A stretch of DNA of 64,000 nt. It comes from an uncultured Porphyromonadaceae bacterium. Lineage in GTDB: Bacteria; Bacteroidota; Bacteroidia; Bacteroidales; Muribaculaceae. The translations under genes and the position numbers were made by a program. The stretch spans positions 1 to 64,000 of the forward strand of contig UQLO01000010.1 in the NCBI GenBank assembly GCA_900541865.1. The letters are read 5' to 3'. Positions within the stretch are counted from its first letter, which is position 1, and every line of letters starts with the position of its first letter. Shown here in pieces: positions 1-8,437 of the stretch. The notes below the pieces were generated by a model. That model saw only the letters and a program-made list of their open reading frames with translations. It made no database searches and had not been told where the DNA came from.

Positions 1-68
1 CAGTTTTGGCGTTGGTCTAACAGGCCAACCGCTAATCCATGACTTTATCGTCGCCCAGCGATAGCTGA
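1..68. other. Window-edge segment that breaks the reading frame
   Basis: These bases do not continue the coding pattern of the gene to the right. The frame of that gene meets TGA at 66-68. Bases 71-83 contain a small inverted repeat (agttac, one base, gtaact). The segment may be non-native sequence at a contig edge, or the site of a frameshift. No gene is supported here. Confidence 0.4.
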
Positions 69-2576
69 GTAGTTACCGTAACTCTGACTTTCGTTAAGGA
101 AAGCAAAACCAAGGGCACCCTCACCATCACCACCGAAAGCGCCTGGGAAGCTCCCGCAAAGGCTTATTTCAGCGCCAACCTCAGCGGCGACTGGGAATTC
201 AACAAGGAAATGACCGCCAAGGGCGAAGGCGTCTTCGCTCTGGAAGGCATCGAAGTTACCGCCGACAAGGGTTATGCCACCTTCACCACCGGCGAGCTGA
301 CAAACTGGACACTGACCGAGGGTCTGCGCTACGGCCCCGCCGGCGAAGACGCTGAAGTCGTTTCCGGCGACAGCTATACCGCCACCGCCGGCTCCGACAA
401 GGCTTATGTCCTCGCTGCCGGCACCTGGAATGCCCAGATCACCTTCACTCAGGAAGCAACCACGGTAGTGTTCACCAAAACGGGCGGCGACGTGCCCGGT
501 CCCGAAGTGACCGTGCCGGAGACCCTCTATTTCAACGGCAATCTCAGCGGCGCAGCATGGGCTTTCAACACCCCGATGACCAAGGCCGAGGCTTCCTTCA
601 GCTACGACTTTGAGGTTATCAACGAAAACGGTTATGTAACCTTCGCCACCGCCGAAATTACCGACTGGACCGTCGGCGAGGGCGGCGTACGCTACGTGCC
701 CGCCGGCAACACCGACGAAAACGTTGAATCCGGCGTGGCTTCCGCAATGACAGTCGGCTCCAACGGCAGCTGGGTACTCTCTAAGGGCAAATGGCACGCT
801 GTGGCCACCTTCACCGCCGAAGGCGCTACCGTGACCTTCACTCTCACCGGCGAACCCGAGGTGCCCGAAGTGACCGTGCCCGAAACGCTGTTCTTCAACG
901 GCAATCTCAGCGGCACCGAATGGGTATTCAACACTCCCATGACCAAGGCTGAGGCTTCCTTCAGCTACGACTTTGAAGTTGCCGGCGAAAACGGCTACGT
1001 GACCTTCACCACCGCTGAGATGACCGACTGGACCGTCGGCGAGGGCGGCGTGCGCTACGTTCCCGCCGGCAACACCGATGAAGCAGTTGAGTCCGGCGTG
1101 GCTTCCGCAATGATCGCCGGTAACGACGGCGCCTGGGTACTTGCATCCGGCAAATGGACCGCCGTGGCCACCTTCACCGCCGAAGGCGCATCGGTGACCT
1201 TCACCCGCACCGGCGACATCGTGGTACCCGACGACCAGCCTCTGAACGTCACCTACAACTTCACCTCGCTGGAGAACATGCAGAAATACGCCGCCATCCC
1301 CGCCGAGAGCGAATGGTCGGACGACGGCAACACCGGCAACATTTGCTACTACATTGGCGAGAAGGCACTGGTATCCGACGGCGTGGCAATCACCGCAATG
1401 AAGAATCCGGATGCCACCGGAACCGTCACGGCCGTCCGCATGTACAAGACCAACGCCGGCGTTTACGACTTCCGCGCCAACAAGAACAACTTCGTGACCT
1501 TCACCGCTCCCGAAGGCTACTACTTCGAGGCAATGACCTTCTCGTTCAACACCGCCGCCAAGATGAACGTGCTCGATGAAGCCGGCACCCTCTCCCTGGC
1601 CACAAAGAAGGACGGCAATTATTACCCCGGCTCTTTCACTCCCGCCGAGGGCAAACAGCTGCAGTCCGTGACCTTCGAGCCCACCGCCACCTGCCGCTTC
1701 GCCACCATCGACATCACCCTTGCCAAGCTGCCCGACGATCCCGAGGATGAATATCCCGTGCTCTACCTGCGCGGCGCCGACAACGGCTGGGGCGCAGACG
1801 AATCCAACCTGATGACCTGCAACAAGGGTATCTACACCATCACCCTCCCGAGCCTCTACGGCGCCTTCAAGATTGCCGCCGCCGACTGGGCCGACGAAAA
1901 CACCGCCACCACCCAGAACATGGAGATGGCCCTCGACGTGACCTACACCGTAGAGCACCCGCAGGGCGGCGGTTCGAACATGGCAATGGCCGAACCCCTC
2001 AAGGACGCCACCATCGTCTACGACTCCAAGAACAACACCATCCAGGTGACCGGCACCGTCGACACTGAATGTGCAGTCACCTACCTCCTCCACGGCCAGT
2101 TCAATCTCTACCAGGCACCGGCCGAAGAAGGCATCATGGCACTCGAAGAAGCTGCATGGAACGACATCGAGCTTACGGAGAACAACGGCGTATACTCCAC
2201 CACCGTGGTCCCCGCCGCCGAAACCGGCTCCTTCGTAGTATTCCAGAAGCGCAACGGCGTGGACTACTACACCCTCAAGGCCGCAGGCAGCGAGCCTCTG
2301 ACGGCATCCGCCGGCATCACCCTGAGCCCCGACAGCTACACCGACGCCACCTACAGCCTGGATCCGACCCACAAGTACATCCTGGCTCTTGACCCGACCT
2401 CTCTGCAGATGACCGCCACCGACGGTGGCACCACCGGCATCGACGGCATCATCGTCGACAACACCGGCGCCGAGGTTCGCTACTTCAACCTGCAGGGCGT
2501 AAGCGTGGCCAACCCGACCCCGGGCCTTTACATCGTTGTTCGCGGCGGCAAAGCCACCAAGGAATACATCCGCTAA
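69..2576 (+). CDS. Repeat-bearing secreted surface protein with SusE/F-like domain and conserved C-terminal tail (5' truncated)
   Basis: The frame is open from 69, but the first ATG is at 210 (788 residues from there). Coding similarity begins before that ATG: residues encoded from about 75 match the repeat unit, so the true N-terminus and any signal peptide are missing. Counting from 210, units of about 120 residues begin with 'VPETLYFNGNLSG' and 'VPETLFFNGNLSG' near residues 102 and 224, and a partial unit precedes them. Residues about 340-510 look like a beta-sandwich. Residues about 515-605 ('VLYLRGADNGWG') resemble the SusE/SusF starch-binding fold. The last 40 residues carry 'YFNLQGVSVANP' and 'GLYIVVRGGKATKEYIR', a tail shared with other secreted proteins in this window. 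A cell-surface glycan-binding role is inferred; no catalytic motif is seen. A terminator follows at once. Confidence 0.75.
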   Translation, partial: VVTVTLTFVKESKTKGTLTITTESAWEAPAKAYFSANLSGDWEFNKEMTAKGEGVFALEGIEVTADKGYATFTTGELTNWTLTEGLRYGPAGEDAEVVSGDSYTATAGSDKAYVLAAGTWNAQITFTQEATTVVFTKTGGDVPGPEVTVPETLYFNGNLSGAAWAFNTPMTKAEASFSYDFEVINENGYVTFATAEITDWTVGEGGVRYVPAGNTDENVESGVASAMTVGSNGSWVLSKGKWHAVATFTAEGATVTFTLTGEPEVPEVTVPETLFFNGNLSGTEWVFNTPMTKAEASFSYDFEVAGENGYVTFTTAEMTDWTVGEGGVRYVPAGNTDEAVESGVASAMIAGNDGAWVLASGKWTAVATFTAEGASVTFTRTGDIVVPDDQPLNVTYNFTSLENMQKYAAIPAESEWSDDGNTGNICYYIGEKALVSDGVAITAMKNPDATGTVTAVRMYKTNAGVYDFRANKNNFVTFTAPEGYYFEAMTFSFNTAAKMNVLDEAGTLSLATKKDGNYYPGSFTPAEGKQLQSVTFEPTATCRFATIDITLAKLPDDPEDEYPVLYLRGADNGWGADESNLMTCNKGIYTITLPSLYGAFKIAAADWADENTATTQNMEMALDVTYTVEHPQGGGSNMAMAEPLKDATIVYDSKNNTIQVTGTVDTECAVTYLLHGQFNLYQAPAEEGIMALEEAAWNDIELTENNGVYSTTVVPAAETGSFVVFQKRNGVDYYTLKAAGSEPLTASAGITLSPDSYTDATYSLDPTHKYILALDPTSLQMTATDGGTTGIDGIIVDNTGAEVRYFNLQGVSVANPTPGLYIVVRGGKATKEYIR

Positions 2577-2601
2577 CAGCACACCCCTCCCCCACATCAA
2601 A

Positions 2602-2633
2602 GCGGCCCGAGCCTCAGCCCGGGCCGCTTTTTT
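2602..2633 (+). terminator. Rho-independent terminator after the surface-protein gene
   Basis: An 8-base perfect stem (gcggcccg at 2602-2609, cgggccgc at 2620-2627) is followed by six T. The hairpin is almost identical to the one at 51944-51971 when read on the other strand. Confidence 0.9.
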
Positions 2634-2668
2634 ACGGGCGGTGGTGCGGGAGTTTCGTTTTTTTTGTC

Positions 2669-2676
2669 TAAATTTG
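2669..2676 (+). promoter_or_regulatory. Putative -7 box of the glycan operon promoter
   Basis: TAAATTTG matches the Bacteroidetes TAnnTTTG box, 6 bases before the ATG at 2683. No convincing TTTG lies about 20 bases upstream. With the box this close to the start, the transcript would be almost leaderless. Confidence 0.4.
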
Positions 2677-2682
2677 TGGGCT

Positions 2683-3612
2683 ATGGCAAACGAACTGACG
2701 GTAATCATACCTGTTTACAACCGCGAGACGCTTGTGCGGCGCACTCTGGAGAGCCTACGCGCCCAAACGGCGCCGGGTTTCGACACGGTGCTTGTCGACA
2801 ACGGCAGTTCGGACTCTTCGCTGACTGTACTCCGGCAGTGGGCGGCGGACAATGCTTCGGCCGAGCGACCTGTGCGCGTGCTCAGCGAGCACACACCGGG
2901 AGCCTGCGCGGCTCGCAATGCGGGCCTGGCGGCGTGCGCAACGCCATGGGTGCTTTTCTTCGACTCGGACGACGAGATGGCGCCGGGACACATAGCGCGG
3001 GTGCTCGAAGGCATACGCAGCCACCCGACGGCGCAGGTGCTGGGCTGGGATACTTACCACACCGGCCTGGGCGTGCGTAGATTTCGAGTCAGCGATATTG
3101 AGTGGTACAACGTCTTCGAGGGTAATTTCGCCACCCAACGCTGGGCAGCTCCTACCGAGCTTGTACGTCGGGCCGGAGGGTGGAACCGTGAGATAAAACT
3201 CTGGGACGACATCGAGCTTGGCAGCCGTCTGCTGGCCTTGCATCCCGAGGTTGTGCGTCTTGAGGGCGAACCCACCGTGACGGTGCATCCACAGGAGGTT
3301 TCGATATCGACCAATGCCTCCGGCGACTATCTTGAGCGGATGGAAGCCTCACTGCAGTCGATTGCCTCGCGGCTTGCTCCCGAGCAGAGGATTTGGACGG
3401 ACTATGTGCGCATGATAGTGGCCGGGAACACTTATCGGAGCGCTCCCGACGCTAAGGTTAGGCAAAAGGCGCTTGCCGTGGCCCGCAAGGCAGCCGGCAG
3501 AGCGCCCTCGCTGCGTCACCGCCTTCTGATGTGGTCCACATACCACTTCCGTCGTCTCGGCGGCCGGGGCCAAAATCGCGTTCTCAAACTTATCCTGAGC
3601 AAGAAGTTATGA
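2683..3612 (+). CDS. Family 2 glycosyltransferase
   Basis: 309 residues. The start at ATG 2683 places the GT-A opening 'ELTVIIPVYNRE' at residues 4-15, as is usual for GT2; upstream in-frame starts would run through the terminator. 'VDNGSSD' (38-44) is the nucleotide-sugar region, and 'FFDSDDEM' (92-99) supplies the metal-binding DxD-type motif. No membrane segment is seen, so the enzyme is likely cytoplasmic or at the inner membrane face. It would transfer a sugar from a nucleotide donor to a growing surface glycan; donor and acceptor cannot be read from sequence. It opens a four-gene operon and overlaps the next gene by 4 bases (ATGA). Confidence 0.88.
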   Translation: MANELTVIIPVYNRETLVRRTLESLRAQTAPGFDTVLVDNGSSDSSLTVLRQWAADNASAERPVRVLSEHTPGACAARNAGLAACATPWVLFFDSDDEMAPGHIARVLEGIRSHPTAQVLGWDTYHTGLGVRRFRVSDIEWYNVFEGNFATQRWAAPTELVRRAGGWNREIKLWDDIELGSRLLALHPEVVRLEGEPTVTVHPQEVSISTNASGDYLERMEASLQSIASRLAPEQRIWTDYVRMIVAGNTYRSAPDAKVRQKALAVARKAAGRAPSLRHRLLMWSTYHFRRLGGRGQNRVLKLILSKKL

Positions 3613-4784
3613 AGATTTTTAATAGAGACGGAATTAAATATTTTTATGCAGGGCTACTGATGGCTGCTTCTCTCATTATGGGCAATGGCTGCAAGAGTCA
3701 ACCGGAAGAAAATGGTATTGCAGACGATTTGGACTCTCTTCTGACAGAAATGTTTCCGGCCGACGGCCCGGCCGCCGTGGCCGCGGTCAGCATCGACGAC
3801 AGCATAGTCTATCTGCGTGCTTTCGGGCTGGCCGACATTCCGACGGGGCGCCCCGCGACCGACACCACGCAGTTCAATATCTGCTCCATCTCCAAGCAGT
3901 TCAGCGCCGTGGCGCTCCTCAAGCTGCAGGAGCAGGGCCTGCTTAGTCTCGATGACTCCGTTGCGCGCTTCTTTCCCGAGTTCCCGGGCGTTTTTTTCCG
4001 TAATATCACGCTTCGACAGCTACTGAGCCATACTTCGGGACTTCCCGACATCCGACCTCGCACCCCGCAGGAATGGGAGGCCTATGCGAGCGAAAACGCC
4101 CACCGCCGCTTCGCCAACGTGGAGGACTACAAGCACTTCTCCTCTGAGCCGGACATATTGGACATGTTCAAACTCGTCGAAGGCACCGTTTTCGAGCCGG
4201 GCACGGCTTACGACTATCAGAATCCGACCTTTCAGCTTGTCTACTACATCGTTGAGCGCCTCACCGGCGAGCCCTTCGAGCAGTGGATGGCTCGCAACAT
4301 CTTCCAGCCGGCCGGGATGAGCCACACCGTCTATTTCTCGCCGGAGCGCGAGCTCGCCGCTGCCGCCCACGGCTACGAGGCCACCGGCGCGGGATGGCGC
4401 GAGTGCGACTACGGCGAAGCCAATTTCTTCCCCACGGCGGCCGACGGAGGTATCTACACCACCGCTGCCGACTTTATGGCCTGGCAGCGCGCACTCTACT
4501 CCGACTCACTGATGAGCTCCGCCTCCCGCGGGCAGGCCCACACACCGCTGATAGCCACCGACCTTCCCGACACCTCCTACGGCCTGGGCTTCTTCATCGA
4601 AGACCTTCCGGACCGACCGCGCAAGATATACCACACCGGCGACAACGGCGGCTTCTTCACCTACGCCGCCGCCGTGCCTGAGCGCCGCGTGAGCTATCTC
4701 GTCTTCGCCGCCCGCCAGGGCTGGGACCGCCTGGCCACCGCGGCCCGCATCGACTCCATCCTCACAGCCCACAACGCGCTATGA
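3609..4784 (+). CDS. Serine hydrolase lipoprotein, class C beta-lactamase fold
   Basis: 391 residues from the ATG at 3609, which overlaps the previous stop (ATGA). A lipoprotein signal ends at 'LIMGNGC' with Cys28. The fold carries the three classic motifs: SxxK as 'SISK' (Ser93, Lys96), YxN as 'YQN' (203-205), and 'HTG' near residue 347. The family (PF00144) includes esterases, D-amino peptidases and true beta-lactamases, and sequence alone does not separate them. A membrane-anchored periplasmic or surface esterase/peptidase is inferred. It is unusual between two glycosyltransferases; it could trim or deacylate a glycan, or be only a co-transcribed neighbour. Only 1 base separates it from the next gene. 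Confidence 0.85.
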   Translation: MKIFNRDGIKYFYAGLLMAASLIMGNGCKSQPEENGIADDLDSLLTEMFPADGPAAVAAVSIDDSIVYLRAFGLADIPTGRPATDTTQFNICSISKQFSAVALLKLQEQGLLSLDDSVARFFPEFPGVFFRNITLRQLLSHTSGLPDIRPRTPQEWEAYASENAHRRFANVEDYKHFSSEPDILDMFKLVEGTVFEPGTAYDYQNPTFQLVYYIVERLTGEPFEQWMARNIFQPAGMSHTVYFSPERELAAAAHGYEATGAGWRECDYGEANFFPTAADGGIYTTAADFMAWQRALYSDSLMSSASRGQAHTPLIATDLPDTSYGLGFFIEDLPDRPRKIYHTGDNGGFFTYAAAVPERRVSYLVFAARQGWDRLATAARIDSILTAHNAL

Positions 4785-4785
4785 C

Positions 4786-5943
4786 ATGCCCGACAAACCG
4801 CTGAAAATACTTCTTCTGGGCGACTACAGCAACTGCCACCGCACGCTGGCCACCGGCCTGCGGCAGCTGGGCTGCGAAGTGACGGTGGCATCGAACGGCA
4901 CTTGGTGGATGCAGACCGACAGGGACGTGGATATTTCGCGGCGCCCCGGCAAATTGGGCGGCCTGCTCTTCTATCTGAAGATGCAGCAGCTGCTCAGAGG
5001 GCGCCTGAGCGGCTTTGATGTTGTCGCGGTCCACGATCCGCAGTTCTGCCAACTCAAGCCGTCGAGGCTACGCAAGCTCTTCCGGCTGCTTCGCGAGCGC
5101 AACAGGTCGGTATTTCTGACGGCGATGAGCACCGACATCGCCTTTCTGGACATGCTTGAGGCGGCCGACTCGCCGCTTCGCTACAGCGAATGGTTTGTCG
5201 ACGGGCTTCCGGCGAGGATGAATGCCGCCGACCCGCAGCAATGGGCCGATTGGCACACTCCCGAGTTAGTTGACTACCAGAATTATGTGTTCGACAATCT
5301 GGACGGCGCGGTTTCGGTGCTCTACGAATACCATCTGGGGATGGTGCGCCGTCTTGGCGCGGAGAAAGCGGCCTACGGCGGCCTCCCGATAGCCACATCC
5401 GAGTATGAGCCGGTGCGTCTTCCGGAGCATCCGGGCAAGGTTCGCTTCTTTCTGGGGCGCGACCGCGGCCGCAAGCTCATGAAGGGCTCCGACTATCTTG
5501 AGCAGGCCGCGAAGGCCGTAGTGGCCAAATATCCCGACCGCGCCGAGCTGCAGATTGTCGAGAATATACCGTTCGCGCAATTCAAGGAGCGGCTGCGGAA
5601 CGCACATGTGGTGCTGGACCAAATCTACAGCTACACGCCTGCGACGACCGCTCTGATGGCGATGGCCTACGGCCTCAATGTAGTCTCCGGCGGCGAGGCC
5701 GAGTATTACGATTTTATCGGTGAGCAAACCAACCGCCCCATAATAAACGCTCCGCTGTCGGTCGAGGAGCTGACGTCGACCCTCGAGACCATTGTGCTCC
5801 ATCCCGAGGAAATAGCGCAGCGGGGACGGCAGTCGCGCCGATTTGTGGTCAAGCACAACGATGCGGCCACCGTTGCGGCCCGCTTCCTCGCCTTCTGGCA
5901 AAAACGGCTTAAACAGAAAGAAAATGAAACTCCCCGACCTTGA
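4786..5943 (+). CDS. GT-B fold glycosyltransferase (family 1/4-like)
   Basis: 385 residues. The N-terminus 'LKILLLGDYSNCHRTLATGL' is the first Rossmann strand and loop of a GT-B enzyme. 'VVAVHDPQFCQL' (about 85-96) and a second Rossmann half with 'FFLGRDRGRKLMKGSDYL' and 'IYSYTPATTALMAMAYG' follow. The last stretch occupies the place of the usual EX7E donor motif but lacks the first Glu, so the donor site is divergent. The protein is cytoplasmic, with no signal peptide. It lies in the glycan operon and overlaps the next gene by 20 bases. The sugar is unknown. Confidence 0.8.
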   Translation: MPDKPLKILLLGDYSNCHRTLATGLRQLGCEVTVASNGTWWMQTDRDVDISRRPGKLGGLLFYLKMQQLLRGRLSGFDVVAVHDPQFCQLKPSRLRKLFRLLRERNRSVFLTAMSTDIAFLDMLEAADSPLRYSEWFVDGLPARMNAADPQQWADWHTPELVDYQNYVFDNLDGAVSVLYEYHLGMVRRLGAEKAAYGGLPIATSEYEPVRLPEHPGKVRFFLGRDRGRKLMKGSDYLEQAAKAVVAKYPDRAELQIVENIPFAQFKERLRNAHVVLDQIYSYTPATTALMAMAYGLNVVSGGEAEYYDFIGEQTNRPIINAPLSVEELTSTLETIVLHPEEIAQRGRQSRRFVVKHNDAATVAARFLAFWQKRLKQKENETPRP

Positions 5944-6748
5944 TCTTGCAGTCGTAACCTACGGCCCGGAGGGCATGGAGCGCGTCGCGAAGATGCTTCC
6001 GGAGCCTGCAGAAGGGGTTCGCTATGTGGTTTCGTGGCAGGCATCGGAGGCAAAGCCGCTCCCTGACTTGCTGCGCGGCCGCAGCGATGTCGAAGTGCAT
6101 CGTATAGAAAGCAAAGGCATTTCGCTTAACCGAAACAACGCACTGGCACACTGCACGGCCGACATAATTCTTTTCGCCGACGACGACCTCACGCTCTATC
6201 CCGAAGGCCTGACCGAACTTCGGAAAGCATTTGCCGAGAATCCCGATGTCGACGTGGCGACCTTCCGCAGCGACCACGGCGATATGAGCCGCTTCCCGAC
6301 AGCAAAGACTATTTTGGGCACTCGTTTACCCAAAAATTACTATGTTTCAGGAATAGAAATCGCATTGAGGCGCTCGAGCGCCGGCGCCCTCTGTTGGTGC
6401 CCTGAGCTCGGGCTCGGAGTGCCCAGGCTGCATGGCGGCGAGGACGAGCTGTTTGTGCTGTCGGCTATACGGCGCGGCCTGAAATGCTGTTTCTTTCCGA
6501 TTACGATCTGCGCGCATCCGCATCCATCCACCGGAACCAAACGCAATCCGACGCCCGGCAACCTTCGGGGCGCCGGATGCACAATTGCCCTTACCTATCC
6601 GCTGAGCTGGCCCCTTCGTGTGCCTCTGAAAGCCTGGCGCCTGCGTCGGCAAGGCGCGAAAAACATTCTGAGAAGCCTTTACTATCTCTTTTGCGGAGCT
6701 GCTATGGCTCCCGGCGTGCTCAGGCGCAACCGCGACACGCTCTGGTGA
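5924..6748 (+). CDS. Family 2-like glycosyltransferase
   Basis: 274 residues from ATG 5924; a longer frame from 5843 would run deep into the previous gene. 'LDLAVVTYGPEGMER' opens a GT-A fold. 'SLNRNNALAHCTADIILFADDDL' (about 67-89, DDD at 86-88) is the characteristic 'Nxxl...a..D.ilf.DDD' metal site. 'HGGEDELFVL' (near 177-186) would be the catalytic acidic motif. The C-terminal 50 residues are basic and hydrophobic, perhaps membrane-associated. Last gene of the glycan operon; donor and acceptor are unknown. Confidence 0.82.
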   Translation: MKLPDLDLAVVTYGPEGMERVAKMLPEPAEGVRYVVSWQASEAKPLPDLLRGRSDVEVHRIESKGISLNRNNALAHCTADIILFADDDLTLYPEGLTELRKAFAENPDVDVATFRSDHGDMSRFPTAKTILGTRLPKNYYVSGIEIALRRSSAGALCWCPELGLGVPRLHGGEDELFVLSAIRRGLKCCFFPITICAHPHPSTGTKRNPTPGNLRGAGCTIALTYPLSWPLRVPLKAWRLRRQGAKNILRSLYYLFCGAAMAPGVLRRNRDTLW

Positions 6749-6817
6749 TTTTGTTGCGGTTAGGGCGAAAAAGTGGGCGGAAAGGGTGCGTCGCCGACTT
6801 TTTGGCGATTCGTTTGT

Positions 6818-6825
6818 TATATTTG
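6818..6825 (+). promoter_or_regulatory. -7 promoter box for the DUF3943 gene
   Basis: TATATTTG matches TAnnTTTG, 25 bases before the ATG at 6851. A TTTG at 6801-6804 is closer (13 bases) than the usual 19-21. Confidence 0.55.
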
Positions 6826-6850
6826 AAAAACGAATCAACTATTCATCGCA

Positions 6851-7702
6851 ATGACCCGCCTTGCCGCAATATTCACTCTCTTTCTGGGCGCCGTGCTGAC
6901 GGCGGCTGCCGGAAGCGATGCGTCCGCCCCCGAGGTGCTCGCCATCGCCGAATGGGAGTACTGCAGCGTCGAAGAAGCCGTGCCCGACACGGCCTGCTAC
7001 GCGGCCCTGCGGCCCCTGAAGGCAACTCCTGCGCGGCTCTCGCTCTACGAGCTGCCCTATTCCATGACCCTGAGTCAGCCCAACTGGAAGCGGTTGTGGA
7101 TCAACGCCGGGATCTTCGCCGGAGCATACATCGGCACCCTGGCCGTGCTTGAATGTCTCCCGGAGGGCGCCACAAACTGGAACCGCACCACCATCGAAAG
7201 CACGCCGTGGTACAAGCGGTGGGAGAAAAACGTGATCCGCAAAGGACCCGAGTGGGACGGCGACGACTTCATTTTCAACTACGTGCTCCACCCCTACGCC
7301 GGGGCCGTTTACTTTATGTCGGCTCGCTCGGCCGGCTTCAATTTCTACCAGAGCCTGCTTTTCTCGGCCTGCGTGAGCACCATAGGGTGGGAATTCGGCA
7401 TCGAGGGCACTATGGAGCGGCCGTCGATTCAGGACATTTTCATCACTCCGCTTGTGGGCAGCCTTGTCGGCGAGCTTTTCTACCACGCCAAGCGCTACAT
7501 CGTGGCCAACGATTATCACCTTTTAGGCTCAAAATTTCTCGGCGGCTTTGTGTGCTTCCTCATCGACCCCGTCAACGAAATAGTCGGGCTCTTCGGCAGC
7601 GATACCCGGTGTCTGCATCTGCGAGAGCGCGGTATCTCCTCCTCGCTCACACCCACCGCCACGCCCTCCGGCCTGGCGCTCGCCTTCCGCTGCACCTTCT
7701 GA
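6851..7702 (+). CDS. DUF3943 membrane-associated protein
   Basis: 283 residues with a signal-like N-terminus (MTRLAAIFTLFLGAVLTAAAG). The core has the DUF3943 pattern: 'YVLHPYAGAVYFMSARSAG' (near 147-165), then 'SLLFSACVSTIGWEFGIEG' and 'PSIQDIFITPLVGSLVGELF', with repeated hydrophobic stretches. The family is common in Bacteroidetes, is predicted to sit in the envelope, and has no assigned biochemical role. It has its own promoter and is followed by a separately promoted regulator, so it is probably monocistronic. Function unknown. Confidence 0.75.
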   Translation: MTRLAAIFTLFLGAVLTAAAGSDASAPEVLAIAEWEYCSVEEAVPDTACYAALRPLKATPARLSLYELPYSMTLSQPNWKRLWINAGIFAGAYIGTLAVLECLPEGATNWNRTTIESTPWYKRWEKNVIRKGPEWDGDDFIFNYVLHPYAGAVYFMSARSAGFNFYQSLLFSACVSTIGWEFGIEGTMERPSIQDIFITPLVGSLVGELFYHAKRYIVANDYHLLGSKFLGGFVCFLIDPVNEIVGLFGSDTRCLHLRERGISSSLTPTATPSGLALAFRCTF

Positions 7703-7779
7703 AGGTTGACGCTGTGAGGATTGGTTGCTAAATTGTGTTAAAGGATGGGTGGGATGGCGGTCTGTTTGCGGGAAATCAG

Positions 7780-7787
7780 TATATTTG
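7780..7787 (+). promoter_or_regulatory. -7 promoter box for the Crp/Fnr regulator
   Basis: TATATTTG followed by CAAA is the textbook Bacteroidetes -7 region, ending 6 bases before the ATG at 7794. A TTTG at 7765-7768 is only 11 bases upstream, so the -33 box is uncertain. Confidence 0.6.
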
Positions 7788-7793
7788 CAAACT

Positions 7794-8414
7794 ATGGCGA
7801 CCCGACTGACTGAAAAGGAACTGATGCGCGTGAAGACCCTTCTGGCCACTCAGGAGAGTCTCTACACCGTATCGCCTTCTCTTTTCGACCCTATCGTTGA
7901 TGCGGCTGAGGTTGTCGACTTTGCCAAAGGGGCTGTCATCATGGCTCCGGGCAGCCGCATTGAGCATGTCTACATTCTCACCGATGGTCTTGTTGGTGCG
8001 ACCTACTCCAGTGGTTCCAAGACGATTATGCACGGGCTGGCGGAGCCGGGCACACTTTTGCTCCATGGCGGCTCGTTCTTCGGGCGGGGTCCGTCGTACG
8101 TGCAGTGGGAGGCCGTTGTGGGCAGCCGGACGCTTCGCGTGGCCGACGCCGTAGTGCGCGACTATCTCCACGCAAACCACGAATTTGCCATCTGGATGTA
8201 CGGCATGGCCGAGAACAACCTTCGCTTTGCCGAGGAGCGCACCTTCATTCTCTCCGACAGCGCCGAGAAGCGCTATCTCAAGCTGGAGCGCGACCTGCCC
8301 CGACGCGTATTCCGAGAGCTTTCCAGCCGCGTGGTGGCCCGCTATCTGGGCATCACCGAGCAGTCGCTGGCCCGAATAAAGCGCAACCTTCTCCAAAACC
8401 ATCCGTCCGACTAA
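7794..8414 (+). CDS. Crp/Fnr family transcriptional regulator
   Basis: 206 residues from ATG 7794, right after the promoter; the longer frame from 7725 would begin upstream of the promoter box and was rejected. Residues about 30-125 form a cyclic-nucleotide-binding-type beta-roll ('IMAPGSRIEHVYILTDGLVG'). The C-terminal 'VVARYLGITEQSLARIKRNL' is the recognition helix region of a Crp-type helix-turn-helix. No Fnr-type cysteine cluster is seen, so an oxygen-sensing iron-sulphur centre is unlikely; the ligand is unknown. It lies just upstream of the DUF805 pair, which it may control, but this is inference from position only. Confidence 0.82.
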   Translation: MATRLTEKELMRVKTLLATQESLYTVSPSLFDPIVDAAEVVDFAKGAVIMAPGSRIEHVYILTDGLVGATYSSGSKTIMHGLAEPGTLLLHGGSFFGRGPSYVQWEAVVGSRTLRVADAVVRDYLHANHEFAIWMYGMAENNLRFAEERTFILSDSAEKRYLKLERDLPRRVFRELSSRVVARYLGITEQSLARIKRNLLQNHPSD

Positions 8415-8437
8415 GAAACTTAATACTTTTTTTTGCA

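Noticed and set aside
45..2708. A minus-strand open frame of 887 codons opposite the surface-protein gene
   Set aside because: Its product is a monotonous Gly/Val/His-rich sequence with no domain, and it is the mirror of a GC-rich coding strand with biased codons. The plus-strand product has clear repeats and a known tail.
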